A DNA stretch of 64,000 nt, taken from NCBI GenBank assembly GCA_046295175.1, contig JBKBNY010000001.1, positions 1,054,001 through 1,118,000 of the forward strand. Direction: 5' to 3'. Position 1 is the first letter of the stretch. Each line of letters starts with the position of its first letter. Below are positions 26,101-35,565 of the stretch, one piece after another. Both the position numbers and the translations under genes were made by a program. The notes beneath the pieces are model-generated. The model was not told where the DNA came from, searched no databases, and worked only from the letters and a program-made list of their open reading frames with translations. This DNA is from JALOLV01 sp046295175 (GTDB lineage Bacteria > Bacteroidota > Bacteroidia > Cytophagales > Spirosomataceae).

Positions 26101-26958
26101 ATATTTAAAGACCAAGGCAATGCCTCTGATTTCTTGGCCAATGCGTTGCCTGCGGGGAGTATATCGAAACTGCTCGACCCCGATGCAAACATCAAGAAAG
26201 TCGCACAACCATACGACTCGTTTGGTGGGCGAACACAAGAAAACGCATCCGATTATTACAAACGAGTAGCTGAAAGACTACGACACAAAGACCGAGCTAT
26301 TACGGTATGGGACTACGAGCATCTGATTCTGGAAGAGTTTACCAATATCTACAAGGTAAAGGTTATCAACCACACAAGGTATGAGCCAAACGACTCCGGA
26401 ACTGGTATTTACAACGAATTGGCAGCAGGACACGTAACGATTGTGACGATTCCGAACCTCAAAAATCGAAACGCAGCCGACCCACTAAAGCCTTACACCA
26501 ACGTAGCCGATTTAGAGGCTATAGATGTTTTTATCTCAAAACGTAAATCTTGTTTTGCCAAGATTCATGTCCAGAATCCGATTTTTGAAGAGGTAAAAGT
26601 CGAATGTAAAGTGAAGTTTTATCCGCAATTCGACCAAACTTTTTTTGCCAAACAGCTCCAACAAGATATTACGCGGTTTCTTTCACCGTGGGCTTTTGGC
26701 GATGCCAATGATATAAAATTTGGCGGACGAATCAGTAAATCGGTCATTATCAATTTTATCGAAGATAGATATTACGTTGACTACCTGACGGATTTCAAAT
26801 TGTATCATAAAATCGGCAATACCCAAACCGATAAAGAAGAAATAATAGCAACCAAAGCCATTTCTATTTTGGTTTCGGTTCCGTTTAAGCAACACATCAT
26901 TGTTGCGATTCCACACATTCAAGAAAGTACAGCAAACGAAAGTTGCGGGTGCGATTAG
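23182..26958 (+). CDS. Baseplate J/gp47-like protein (Afp11/Pvc11-like)
   Basis: A 1258-residue baseplate component. The recognisable gp47/J-like part is in the C-terminal third: PYDSFGGRTQENASDYYKRV followed by RLRHKDRAITVWDYEHLILE (about 1015-1055), TNIYKVKVINHTRY and the strand VKVECKVKFYPQFDQTF. The large N-terminal part (about 1-800) is the variable arm typical of Bacteroidota eCIS. It forms wedge heterodimers with the next protein. It ends with a cysteine-containing ESCGCD. A 135-bp gap follows before the Afp12-like gene, the widest within the structural genes. Confidence 0.92.
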   Translation: MSNCENIINPLGLKREGTDQNQRLVAMLKPDSAPIDARTIADDLVFSQQLAAKLKYFGLNNTNLNNQNWQVFFDSDVSVTLALLAVQNVDEYKEAISSLFNQIRSGKDSLGNDYSDNQLKVLFGNLFNLISTLALQIERFQKALPENNTLKIGVQNLIKTKLAKSFERLWAYYQAAKSNNLIDETGSIDLKIMGQSIEKSQVVFNSQFGKLWTDGTSEWTAYKIGISADDSIYNLTEPALKRRLYFATTHNFFTAIFDQFLRGFTKIVAEANTQLQETLTKQNDHKPHLALFISFLKLLEFARKDANSLTKRHLDLYYKEILQISERKPIPNGVHVVFEAAKFVESTLIQKGTLLNAGKDALGNDLVYSTDTDTVINKAKIQSLSSVYVGTAKDEDLDINPYILEDRVYASPIANSEDGIGGELTSSDKQWHPFAAKKYVDGVIEDITMPKAEIGFAIASHYLYLKEGQRKIIIEISTNTTLPNPNNLWEAEVTTAEGWSKLAIAASFASNTLVFKNEAIAADFPAIVPYNPEIHGRSFDTTNPIIRFKLKHQTSKFQYKAFKNAVIQKIKITVGSAKVKDIYAQNPFGVLDPSKPFLPFGPIPEKDAYFIIGSDEIFQKKNAQINTNIVWQNLPSSINPNPSVRIEKLQAGTWQNVTTETNIFDGINTTITIQNDDLSKPNFDGNKAFDVSSRNGFYRFKLNGSFGHAAYQMALTTYLIDKAKGNSDKGTILNLIQAYELPSNTPTAENTISAIKSTVYSSIITPPTTPPYTPNIEEISLSYTATTEVEINDSSSFSNRPLQFFAWYPFGETEQHRKLKDNDLDHETEVYLLPHFKHFNDGDTYFEIEGKTGFVEHEGEFYIGLANISVGQKVAILFQLDEGSANPRIKKPTNHIHWSFLSNNRWLSFQKLEVEDQTTQLTRSGIITFTIPKSATSTSSLLSKNQIWIRASVHEASEAVCKILAVLPQATTAIFKDQGNASDFLANALPAGSISKLLDPDANIKKVAQPYDSFGGRTQENASDYYKRVAERLRHKDRAITVWDYEHLILEEFTNIYKVKVINHTRYEPNDSGTGIYNELAAGHVTIVTIPNLKNRNAADPLKPYTNVADLEAIDVFISKRKSCFAKIHVQNPIFEEVKVECKVKFYPQFDQTFFAKQLQQDITRFLSPWAFGDANDIKFGGRISKSVIINFIEDRYYVDYLTDFKLYHKIGNTQTDKEEIIATKAISILVSVPFKQHIIVAIPHIQESTANESCGCD

Positions 26959-27093
26959 GGTTATTTTTTTAGTTTGACATTCGGTGGTCATTCAATAGTC
27001 AAGCAGTTGCCCTGTCTGCCAAAAGCAGGTAATTATTTATAATGAATGATTCTGATTGAGTACTTATAAGTTTTGGGAAATTCCAAAAAAGCC

Positions 27094-30000
27094 ATGAAAC
27101 CAATACAAAAAAAGCCAAACCTACTACCCTCAGAAGACTACTACTTCTTGCGGCAAAAAGGTATGGAGTACATAGAAGCCCTCGGAAGTAAACTCTGGAC
27201 CGACTACAATATCCACGACCCGGGTATTACGATACTGGAATTACTCTGCTACGCCATAACCGACTTGGGGTATCGGACAGGCTTCGATATAAAAGATTTT
27301 GTGGCTGATTCGCTCCAAAAAGGAGGCCATGAACAAGGGTTTTTCTCGGCCAATGAGATTCTGACGGTTAATCCTGTGACGATTGCCGACTACCGTAAGC
27401 TACTGATTGATACAAATGGGATTCGTAACGCTTGGCTTTTTTGTAAAGATTGCCCTTGCGAAATGCCACTTTATGTAGATTGTCTCGCCGAAGAATTGGT
27501 TTACTCTGAAACCACCAAAAAGGTAGTGCCGAGAGGTACTTACGAAATACTGCTCGAATTTGAGGATTCGGTAGAATACGGAAGCCTAAACGACGGTAAG
27601 CTGTTTCATAAATACTCATTTTTTGATTCATCTACCTCTTTTACTGTAACTTTAGAACTAAGACTACCAAACTGGAAAACAATTGATAATCAATACATTA
27701 TCTACAAAAACCTGCTTGATTCGCCAAACAGAAAAATCACTAAAGTTGAGGTACTGAAAATCGTAGATATAGATTTACTGGATGTAACGAATGAGTCACT
27801 CCAAAAATCGCTTCGGAATCCTGTATTTGTTGACCTAAAAATCAGTTTCGACAATTCTGAGAGTTTTATATTGTACCAAATCCCTTTATTGATACACGGT
27901 AAATCAAGTGCGATAAGAGCGATTGATTTGGTAGATTTAAAAGTCGAAATCGAATCGCAACCAATATATGATTACCAAAAGAAAATCCTGAAAATCAAGG
28001 ATTTGATTCAAGAAGTCAACCAAAAGCTTCACCAAAATCGTAATCTCGCCGAAGACTTTTGCAGAATTAGCGAAGTAGCAACCGAAGACTTTGCTTTCTG
28101 TGCCGATATTGATTTGCAACCCGATGCCGACATCGAAAAAATTGAGGCTCAGATACTATTTACGATTGAACAATACCTCAATCCGCCCATTCATTTTTAT
28201 TCGCTCAAACAACTTTTAGACGATGGCATACCAACCGAAGATATTTTCAACGGGCCATCGCTAACGCATGGATTTATCAAAGATGCCGAACTCGAAAAGT
28301 CTATTCTAAAAAGAGAGATTCGGACATCGGATATTATCAATTTGCTAATGGATATCGAAGGCATTACGGGAGTTCGTAATTTTTTGATTACCAAATATAA
28401 TCCAAACGGAACACCCGCTTTGCCAAGCCAGCCGTGGATTCAGTCGGTTTCGGCACAGCATCAGCCACGGTTGTATATCGAAAAATCTCAGTTTTTGTAT
28501 TTCAAAAACGACTTGCCCTTTCAACCAGCCAACGACGAGGAGATTTGGGCTACCTTACAACAACTCAGAAGCACAAACGAACAAATAAAACTGACGATTC
28601 TGGATAACGACTTGCCAATGCCCACTGGCACAAAGCGGCAGTTTGACGATTATTATCCGGTTCAATATTCGTTTCCGCTTACTTACGGAATCGGTTTTGA
28701 TGGCTTACCCGAAACAGCCACACCACAACGCAAAGCACAAGCCAAACAGCTCAAAGCGTATCTGATGTTTTATGAGCAACTTTTGGTCAATTATTTAGCT
28801 CAACTCAACAACGTCGAGCAACTATTCAGCATCAAAGAATCGGCTCAGATTAATACCTATTTTTCAAAAATACTTGATAATCAATCTATTACAAACATCG
28901 AAGATTTGTATTTTATAAATTATGAATCAAATCTAAAGCAAATTACCGAATCTGAGACCTTAGCACTCAAACGCAAAAATATTTTCTTAGACCACCTACT
29001 GGCACGATTTGGCGAGCAGTTTACCGAGTACACATTACTGATGTTTTCGTCGAAAAACCAGAAGTTTAGTCATCGAAAACTCATCAACGATAAAATCCAT
29101 TTTCTTAAAGATTATCCCGAAATCAGCAAAAAAAGAGCAAAGGCGTTTAACTATTTAGACAACCTCAAAGTATGTGGTTTGCAGAATGTGGCTGGACTAA
29201 AAAAACGGATTGCCCATTTGCTGGGGCTTGAAGTGCTACGAAATTATGTTTCTATCAATATCGCCAAAGAGAAAGACGGCTACTCAGTAGGGTTTGTACT
29301 AAATAATGGGCAAAAAGACTTATTGATTTCTGAAATCACCGATAAACCCAAAACTCGTCTCGAAGCCGATAAATTAGTACGAAAAACCATCGACGAATTG
29401 GTCGTTTTTATTACCCAAAAGTCGAATTTCAAGAAAAAAACGGGGTATTTTATCATCGAAAACGATGAAACTCCCAAAAAGACAATTGCCAAAAGTTTTG
29501 AAAAATCACCAACCGAAACTTTTACCAATAGCGAATTAGACACCCAAATAAGCGAAATCATCGATTGGGCAAAAAAGATTCTGAGTGCCGAGCGTTTCTT
29601 TTTGGTCGAGCATATTCTGCTTCGTCCACGTGTGTACGGGCAGTCGCTTATGCCTACTTGCGTTGAAGCCGACTGCGAAACTTGTGGCGACGAAGACCCG
29701 TATTCGTTTAGACTTACATTTGTGATGGCTGGCTGGATGCCGCTATTCCAAAATCTTGATTTCAGACGCTACGCCGAGCGGATGATTCGTCTCGAAACTC
29801 CCGCCCATATTCTGCCAAAAATATGCTGGGTTGGTAATGAGGTATGCCGAGGCGATGAAGACAATGCAATCTTGTGTAAAATTGTAGATACGCTTACCGC
29901 CAACTTGATAGACCTTACGACGGCCGAAGCTCGAAAAAAAGAAATCTGTACTTGTGCCGAAACCATATTAGAAAAGTACAACGAAGCATTTGCCGATTTG

Positions 30001-30774
30001 TACTTCCAAAATGGATTTAAGGAAATAACGGATACCGAGCAGGATACCTTGTTTGTGGCTACCATCGAAAAAGAAAAAATCCTATGCAATGGATTCTTAA
30101 AAGATAGCTTCTACACAGCCACCAAGACACTCATTATCAATTGGTTTAAGGATAAAGAATCATGTTTTCAGTTTAATACTTTTAATAAATTTTGGTGTGA
30201 TTGGCTCGCTATAAACAAAGAATGGATTGATAAAAAGAATATCGTCTGGATTGCCCATTTACTCGAACTCACACTCGAAGAAGCCTTTAAGAATATTATC
30301 GGAATTGTACCAAAGGCGGAGCGGAACAAAATCCAACTTGAGGCTTGCCAATTTATCGCTGAAAGGCTTGGTAAACTGGGCGATGAAATCAAGAAATGGA
30401 TAAAAGCAAACCCAAATCAATTAATAACCAGCGGTCAAATTGAAACATTTATCAATGCTATTTTCAATGATTTTGAATTAGCCATCGAGTTTGACGCTAC
30501 GCTTTCGGTATCAATCAAAAATACATTTATTACCAATTTCAAAACCAATCCGATAGCGTTTAGCGATAAAACCGAAAAACTATCCGACCGTATCATTAGG
30601 CTCTTAAAGACACACTATTATTCGGCAGATACCATAAAACTCCTAACCGCTCACGATAACCTTTTGGGTGTTTTTAGCAAACTAAAAAGCATCTATCCGC
30701 CAGCTACTTTGCACGATTGCGAAGACGGCAACGACGACAATCCAGTAAGATTAGACCAAACAGTTTTAGGATAA
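27094..30774 (+). CDS. Afp12/Pvc12-like baseplate wedge protein
   Basis: A 1226-residue protein. The segment DYYFLRQKGMEYIEALGSKL followed by WTDYNIHDPGITILELLCYAITDLGYR (about 17-65) is the hallmark of Afp12-type proteins in Bacteroidota eCIS. Late segments AERFFLVEHILLRPRVYG and FRLTFVMAGWMPLFQNLDFR (about 845-895) are also family-typical. With Afp11 it builds the wedges of the baseplate that trigger sheath contraction. The ATG at 27094 is used; an in-frame TTG 21 bases earlier is possible. It has a long helical C-terminal region after 930 with no recognised domain. Confidence 0.88.
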   Translation: MKPIQKKPNLLPSEDYYFLRQKGMEYIEALGSKLWTDYNIHDPGITILELLCYAITDLGYRTGFDIKDFVADSLQKGGHEQGFFSANEILTVNPVTIADYRKLLIDTNGIRNAWLFCKDCPCEMPLYVDCLAEELVYSETTKKVVPRGTYEILLEFEDSVEYGSLNDGKLFHKYSFFDSSTSFTVTLELRLPNWKTIDNQYIIYKNLLDSPNRKITKVEVLKIVDIDLLDVTNESLQKSLRNPVFVDLKISFDNSESFILYQIPLLIHGKSSAIRAIDLVDLKVEIESQPIYDYQKKILKIKDLIQEVNQKLHQNRNLAEDFCRISEVATEDFAFCADIDLQPDADIEKIEAQILFTIEQYLNPPIHFYSLKQLLDDGIPTEDIFNGPSLTHGFIKDAELEKSILKREIRTSDIINLLMDIEGITGVRNFLITKYNPNGTPALPSQPWIQSVSAQHQPRLYIEKSQFLYFKNDLPFQPANDEEIWATLQQLRSTNEQIKLTILDNDLPMPTGTKRQFDDYYPVQYSFPLTYGIGFDGLPETATPQRKAQAKQLKAYLMFYEQLLVNYLAQLNNVEQLFSIKESAQINTYFSKILDNQSITNIEDLYFINYESNLKQITESETLALKRKNIFLDHLLARFGEQFTEYTLLMFSSKNQKFSHRKLINDKIHFLKDYPEISKKRAKAFNYLDNLKVCGLQNVAGLKKRIAHLLGLEVLRNYVSINIAKEKDGYSVGFVLNNGQKDLLISEITDKPKTRLEADKLVRKTIDELVVFITQKSNFKKKTGYFIIENDETPKKTIAKSFEKSPTETFTNSELDTQISEIIDWAKKILSAERFFLVEHILLRPRVYGQSLMPTCVEADCETCGDEDPYSFRLTFVMAGWMPLFQNLDFRRYAERMIRLETPAHILPKICWVGNEVCRGDEDNAILCKIVDTLTANLIDLTTAEARKKEICTCAETILEKYNEAFADLYFQNGFKEITDTEQDTLFVATIEKEKILCNGFLKDSFYTATKTLIINWFKDKESCFQFNTFNKFWCDWLAINKEWIDKKNIVWIAHLLELTLEEAFKNIIGIVPKAERNKIQLEACQFIAERLGKLGDEIKKWIKANPNQLITSGQIETFINAIFNDFELAIEFDATLSVSIKNTFITNFKTNPIAFSDKTEKLSDRIIRLLKTHYYSADTIKLLTAHDNLLGVFSKLKSIYPPATLHDCEDGNDDNPVRLDQTVLG

Positions 30775-30786
30775 AATAATAAAGCC

Positions 30787-33700
30787 ATGTACCCTCACGA
30801 ATCAACATATCCGTTTTTTGAAGCCAATCAAGTCTTAAAAAGAGATGACCTCAATAATCTTTTTGAATACCTTGATGAGCAAAACCGAATGACTCGTACC
30901 AACCTGATTGGTATCGGGATTGTATGCGGTATAGACCTTATTCCAAACGGAAACAAACTCAAAATCACCAAAGGCATTGGTGTAACTTCGGAGGGCTACT
31001 TAGTGACGATTCCAGAGGTTGAGTATGCCAATTACAAAACGTATGCCCCCAATAAAGATATTTTTCTGGGCGATGACTGCTATACCGAAACCAACAAAAT
31101 CAATAAAAATAAGCTCCACAAAATGGTGGAGGGAGTACCAGCCAATCAGATTTTTGAATTGGTAGAAGGCACTCCAGCCAATTCGACAGCCCTCACAACC
31201 AGTTTCTTGGCCGATAAAATTGTGCTTATCTACGTAGAGTTATCAAAAAATGGTCTGAAAAATTGCTCTCCAAACTCATGCGACGACAAGGGTAGTTTGG
31301 TGTCGGTTACATTCCGTAGGTTTTTGATTAGCAAAGCCAACGCCGATGCCATCAAAAATGAAATTAATGGACTGATTGGCGTACAATCTGGAATCGACAT
31401 CGAAAAAATCATCAATGCAAAGTTTTTATTGCCCGATATTAGACTGAGACGATTCGACGTGCCCAATACAAATCCTGTAAAAACCAGCGACATCGTAGCC
31501 GCATACCAGAATATTCTCACAAAATCATTTATCGAAGACACTGTACGAGCAAATCTCGTCAAGATTTTTGAGGCCTACGAATCAATCTTGAATGGGCTGA
31601 ATAAAGCCGAGATTCAAAATTGGTTGGAAACTTATCAAGGCTCAAAACTGAGTCTTACTAAACCTTATGAATACCAGTATTATTACGATTTTGTGAGCGA
31701 TTTAATCCAGAATTATCAGGAAATCCGTGCAAAAGGATTCGAAGTTTTGGCACTGTGCAATCCAGATTGTAGGATGTTTCCGAGACACCTTTTTTTGGGT
31801 GAGGCCAATATCGATACTACCAAAAATAAAAGTACATACCGCCAATATTTTATTCCATCACCGATTATCGGTAATCAAAAAAAATTAGGCGAAGAGTTAC
31901 GCCTCCTCTTTGAGCGATTGTTGGCTACAATCCGCAATTTCAAAATTCCACAGCCCAATAAACTCGAAATAAAGGGTCGCATTCTGGATGCCAACATCCG
32001 CATCACACCGAGTAAATTAGGCGATGTGCCAATCTCAAAAAAAGCGATTCCGTATTATTACGAATTAAACACTGGTACGCCTAAGCTCTACGAAACGTGG
32101 AGTTTTGAGCTAAAAAATCAGGGGAAAGAAAAACAAAATCTGTCGTATAATGCTAATCTGTATCCTGCACCAATCGAAGATTTTGTCTTAAATCCGCTCG
32201 AATACGATTTAGAACCTTACAATTTTTTTCGGATTGAAGGCATCGTTGGCAAGCCCTTTCAGGATGTGATGGCAGCTCTCGACCAATACATCAGAATCGG
32301 ACGTTTGCCTTTCGATGTCGTGGCTTTGAGTACGGGCAATGAATCAATGGAGTCGGATGAAAACCTTGCCGATTTTCAGTGTCATTTCGCTGATTTAGAG
32401 GCCATGTACGATATTCAGAGAAAAGAATTGTTTTGCTTATTCGAGGAATTTAAAGATAGATTAGACGACTTATTTGATTTGTTCCCGAGAGATTTATCGC
32501 AGTTTACAAATGAGACTCTCAAACAAATCCGAAAGATTGCCCAAAATGCCACTTTGCCCGAAAACATCAAATGCAAGATTGAGATAATTCTCGGTTTGGT
32601 GATGGTCTATCGCCAAAGACTCGCCAAGCTCAAATCGGAATTTATTTTTAGCAATTATACCAAAAAACACCCTGGTATTCAGCACAAAGCGGGCGTACCA
32701 ATGGGCGGAACCTTCGTTTTGGTGTACCACGGCAATGTAAAATCTCGATTTAAAGAAGAAGAATTTTCGATAATACGCAACCCCTCTGCCAATGCAGTAG
32801 CTGCTGCCCCTGCGACGAGAGCAGCACTCGTGAATGAGGCCGAAGCAACTGCCAAAACCGAAGTGACTGCTGTGAAATCTTACATGACCGAAGAAGTAAA
32901 TATTTTGGGGTTATCGCAAAAATTAATGAGCGAAATTGAGGCTTTCCCGATTGCAATCAAAGAAGAAATCGTGAGAGTAATCGAAGAACGAGTGAGAGGA
33001 TTTATTAACGAAACCGAAGACGTTGACATCGAGGAGGGAATCGTATTTGCCGACTTTTATCTGCCGTATCGCTGCTGTGCCGACTGCACACCCGTTCAGG
33101 TAGTTGCTCCGCCAAAACCAACACCACTGGCCGCAACTGTTTCGGCTCCCAAATGCGACGAATCCAATAAAAACTTTAGCGTCACAATCACGATTTCGGG
33201 TGGTACAAAACCTTATACTATTGATTCTAATCCGATTCCGGCCGATACAGCTGACGTCGTTTTAAAAAGTGGCAGTAGCCAAGATGCAACCATAAAAGAT
33301 GCTAATAATCAAGAGATTATCGTAAAAATACCAGCCCATACTTGCCAACAACCTTGCGACCTCCCCTGCGAGGGTAAAGCCACAAGGTGCTTATATCCGC
33401 TTTGGCTGACTATACCAACTAATGCTAATACTAAAGGAGTAGAAGTTGCAATAATTTCATTCTCAGATGATGTAGGTAATTCTCATTTTTACGATTTTAA
33501 ATCCGACTACGAAAACATCCTAAAATCGTACAATTCTACAAACTTCAATACAAAGATTCAGACATTGATTGATAAAATAAATGATGGTATAGCAGGCAAA
33601 ATTGGTGATAACAATACCCTAATTCTCCAGTTTGACAGCGTTACGCAACTCATCAGTATTGAGCATTATGTTTGCCACAAATTTGAGGTCAAAATTAATT

Positions 33701-34107
33701 TTGAGGAGTCTTCTACCCTAAGAAGTTTCAAAGGTGATGTTCTCTATAACCCCGATGGGTATTCAATCCGAATCAATGATTTAATTACGTCGGGCAAAAA
33801 ATTCGGGTGTATTGATTTGGATAAATGTGCCAAAACCGAAAAAACACAATGCAAAGAACCTATTGATAAAAGCAAAATAAAATTGCTTTTATCGGGTGGT
33901 GCAGGAGGATATAAATATGAATTAAAGAATGATAGCGGTATAAACCCAGACATGATATTTTGGATTTTTGAAACCGAAATCCCCCAGTTTTCTGACGCTA
34001 AAAGTGGCTCTTTTATTAGCCGACAACAAAGTGTCAAGGTAAGGTTAATTTTCATAAAAGGCCCTTGTTTTGTAATCATCGAAGGTATTGCTCCAAACCA
34101 AGGCTAA
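30787..34107 (+). CDS. Large eCIS structural protein, fibre/baseplate-arm candidate with SprB-like repeat
   Basis: A 1106-residue protein. The N-terminal segment VLKRDDLNNLFEYLDEQNRM and TNLIGIGIVCGIDLI (about 17-56) recur in proteins of Bacteroidota eCIS loci located here. Residues 340-640 are beta and helix mixed; KHPGIQHKAGVPMGGTFVLV is near 637. After about 758 come Cys-rich linkers (YRCCADC, CQQPCDLPCEGKATRC) and an SprB-like beta repeat (SVTITISGGTKPYTID, about 797-812), with another such repeat near 1035 (LLLSGGAGGYKYEL). These surface-protein-like ends suggest an exposed, possibly target-binding arm. It overlaps the tape-measure gene by one base (TAATG). The assignment as tail fibre is inference. 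Confidence 0.65.
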   Translation: MYPHESTYPFFEANQVLKRDDLNNLFEYLDEQNRMTRTNLIGIGIVCGIDLIPNGNKLKITKGIGVTSEGYLVTIPEVEYANYKTYAPNKDIFLGDDCYTETNKINKNKLHKMVEGVPANQIFELVEGTPANSTALTTSFLADKIVLIYVELSKNGLKNCSPNSCDDKGSLVSVTFRRFLISKANADAIKNEINGLIGVQSGIDIEKIINAKFLLPDIRLRRFDVPNTNPVKTSDIVAAYQNILTKSFIEDTVRANLVKIFEAYESILNGLNKAEIQNWLETYQGSKLSLTKPYEYQYYYDFVSDLIQNYQEIRAKGFEVLALCNPDCRMFPRHLFLGEANIDTTKNKSTYRQYFIPSPIIGNQKKLGEELRLLFERLLATIRNFKIPQPNKLEIKGRILDANIRITPSKLGDVPISKKAIPYYYELNTGTPKLYETWSFELKNQGKEKQNLSYNANLYPAPIEDFVLNPLEYDLEPYNFFRIEGIVGKPFQDVMAALDQYIRIGRLPFDVVALSTGNESMESDENLADFQCHFADLEAMYDIQRKELFCLFEEFKDRLDDLFDLFPRDLSQFTNETLKQIRKIAQNATLPENIKCKIEIILGLVMVYRQRLAKLKSEFIFSNYTKKHPGIQHKAGVPMGGTFVLVYHGNVKSRFKEEEFSIIRNPSANAVAAAPATRAALVNEAEATAKTEVTAVKSYMTEEVNILGLSQKLMSEIEAFPIAIKEEIVRVIEERVRGFINETEDVDIEEGIVFADFYLPYRCCADCTPVQVVAPPKPTPLAATVSAPKCDESNKNFSVTITISGGTKPYTIDSNPIPADTADVVLKSGSSQDATIKDANNQEIIVKIPAHTCQQPCDLPCEGKATRCLYPLWLTIPTNANTKGVEVAIISFSDDVGNSHFYDFKSDYENILKSYNSTNFNTKIQTLIDKINDGIAGKIGDNNTLILQFDSVTQLISIEHYVCHKFEVKINFEESSTLRSFKGDVLYNPDGYSIRINDLITSGKKFGCIDLDKCAKTEKTQCKEPIDKSKIKLLLSGGAGGYKYELKNDSGINPDMIFWIFETEIPQFSDAKSGSFISRQQSVKVRLIFIKGPCFVIIEGIAPNQG

Positions 34108-35561
34108 TGCACATTATACAGAAACATATCGTCGAAGTCGAGCTACCGGCCAGCGAAGATGCCTTTTTTTGGCAAGATGCCCTCGTGCGTCTTTGTGAAG
34201 ATAAAGTCACTCAAATCCTTGACGAATTACTGACCGATGCCGATGACAAAAACCGCCTTATCGAAATCAATCGTATTGAGATTGAGTTGAAAGATATAAA
34301 AATAAATGATTTCGAAAATCAATTTATCGAGGCTCTAAAAGCGGCTATCAAGCTCGAACTCAACGATAAGGTGGCAATCTCTAAAGGTACCGAAGCAAAC
34401 CCTAAAAGTGAAAGCATTCAGTTTTTAGAATCGGATTTAAAAGTATTTTTATACTTTTTGCAAAATGGTACTTTTCCGTGGTGGACATCCGTACAAAATG
34501 TTAACCAATTAGAAGAACGAATCTTAATTTTCCTCCAAAAACAACCTCCCAGTTTTTTGAGGAGAACATTCTCTAATTTACTGACGAATCAATCCACTAT
34601 GAGGAGGTTTATCTGGCAATTATCCGCTGATTTCCAGAGCCAATTTTTAGATTTATTCAATAAAAACCATCCAGTCATTCAGCGTATTTTCCAAGATATT
34701 TTTACCGAAATATTACAAGTTATCAGAAAAGAAAGCTACTCGCAGACTGAGTTAATAGAGATTATCAAAATTGAAGTAATTAGTGGAATAATTCGATACG
34801 AAAACTTAAATTTTCAAGATATTTTAATTAAAATAATCAAAAAAACTGGTTTAACCAATCACTATCAGGCTGAATCGAACGGGTTAAATTCTGAATATTC
34901 ATTAGATGATATAGTAAACATTATTCACAAAAAAACACAATTGATTGAAGGCGTTTTTCAGAACCTAAATATTGAACTTTTAAAAGAACAACTATACTCT
35001 ATAAAAACTGAAACGAGTCAAGAAGAAAAGCCGGCAAATCCTCCCAATGATTTAGAAGAAAACAATGATGGGATTTATATCAACAATGCTGGATTAGTGC
35101 TTCTTTCTCCGTTTTTATCAGAATACCTCAAAGCGTGTAATGTTGTACAAAACGATGAAATCACCGACACTTCTTTAGCAGTGCATGCCATACAATATTT
35201 GGCAACTGGTAACGAAAACACCCCTGAAAACGAATTAATCTTGAACAAAGTCTTGTGTGGTCTCTCGATAGAACAGGCAGTGGCACTTGAAGTAACACTT
35301 TCGGAAGAAATCAAAGCTGAGGCAAAAAAAATGCTCGAAGCTGTCATTTTTTATTGGGATGTTCTGCAAGATACAAGCGTAGATGGACTACGATATAGTT
35401 TTTTACAACGACAAGGGAAACTATCTAAAAAAGAAGATGGCGATTGGCTTTTGCAAGTCGAGCAGCAAAGTTATGACATGCTATTGGGGCATTTGTCGTG
35501 GACATACTCAATTATAAAATTACCCACTATGAATACGACTCTGTGGGTAGAATGGGCATAA
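34107..35561 (+). CDS. CIS tape-measure protein (Afp14/Pvc14-type, CIS_TMP)
   Basis: About 485 residues. The N terminus MHIIQKHIVEVELPASEDAF, then QILDELLTDADD and EINRIEIELKDI, is the signature of the contractile-injection-system tape-measure family. The C terminus repeats a related module (NNAGLVLLSPFLSEYLKACN; YSFLQRQGKLSKKEDGDWLL) ending LPTMNTTLWVEWA, also typical. It is thought to set trunk length and may occupy the tube before loading. ATG 34107 overlaps the previous stop. The 14-residue longer frame upstream is out of family register and rejected. Confidence 0.9.
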   Translation: MHIIQKHIVEVELPASEDAFFWQDALVRLCEDKVTQILDELLTDADDKNRLIEINRIEIELKDIKINDFENQFIEALKAAIKLELNDKVAISKGTEANPKSESIQFLESDLKVFLYFLQNGTFPWWTSVQNVNQLEERILIFLQKQPPSFLRRTFSNLLTNQSTMRRFIWQLSADFQSQFLDLFNKNHPVIQRIFQDIFTEILQVIRKESYSQTELIEIIKIEVISGIIRYENLNFQDILIKIIKKTGLTNHYQAESNGLNSEYSLDDIVNIIHKKTQLIEGVFQNLNIELLKEQLYSIKTETSQEEKPANPPNDLEENNDGIYINNAGLVLLSPFLSEYLKACNVVQNDEITDTSLAVHAIQYLATGNENTPENELILNKVLCGLSIEQAVALEVTLSEEIKAEAKKMLEAVIFYWDVLQDTSVDGLRYSFLQRQGKLSKKEDGDWLLQVEQQSYDMLLGHLSWTYSIIKLPTMNTTLWVEWA

Positions 35562-35565
35562 AGCA

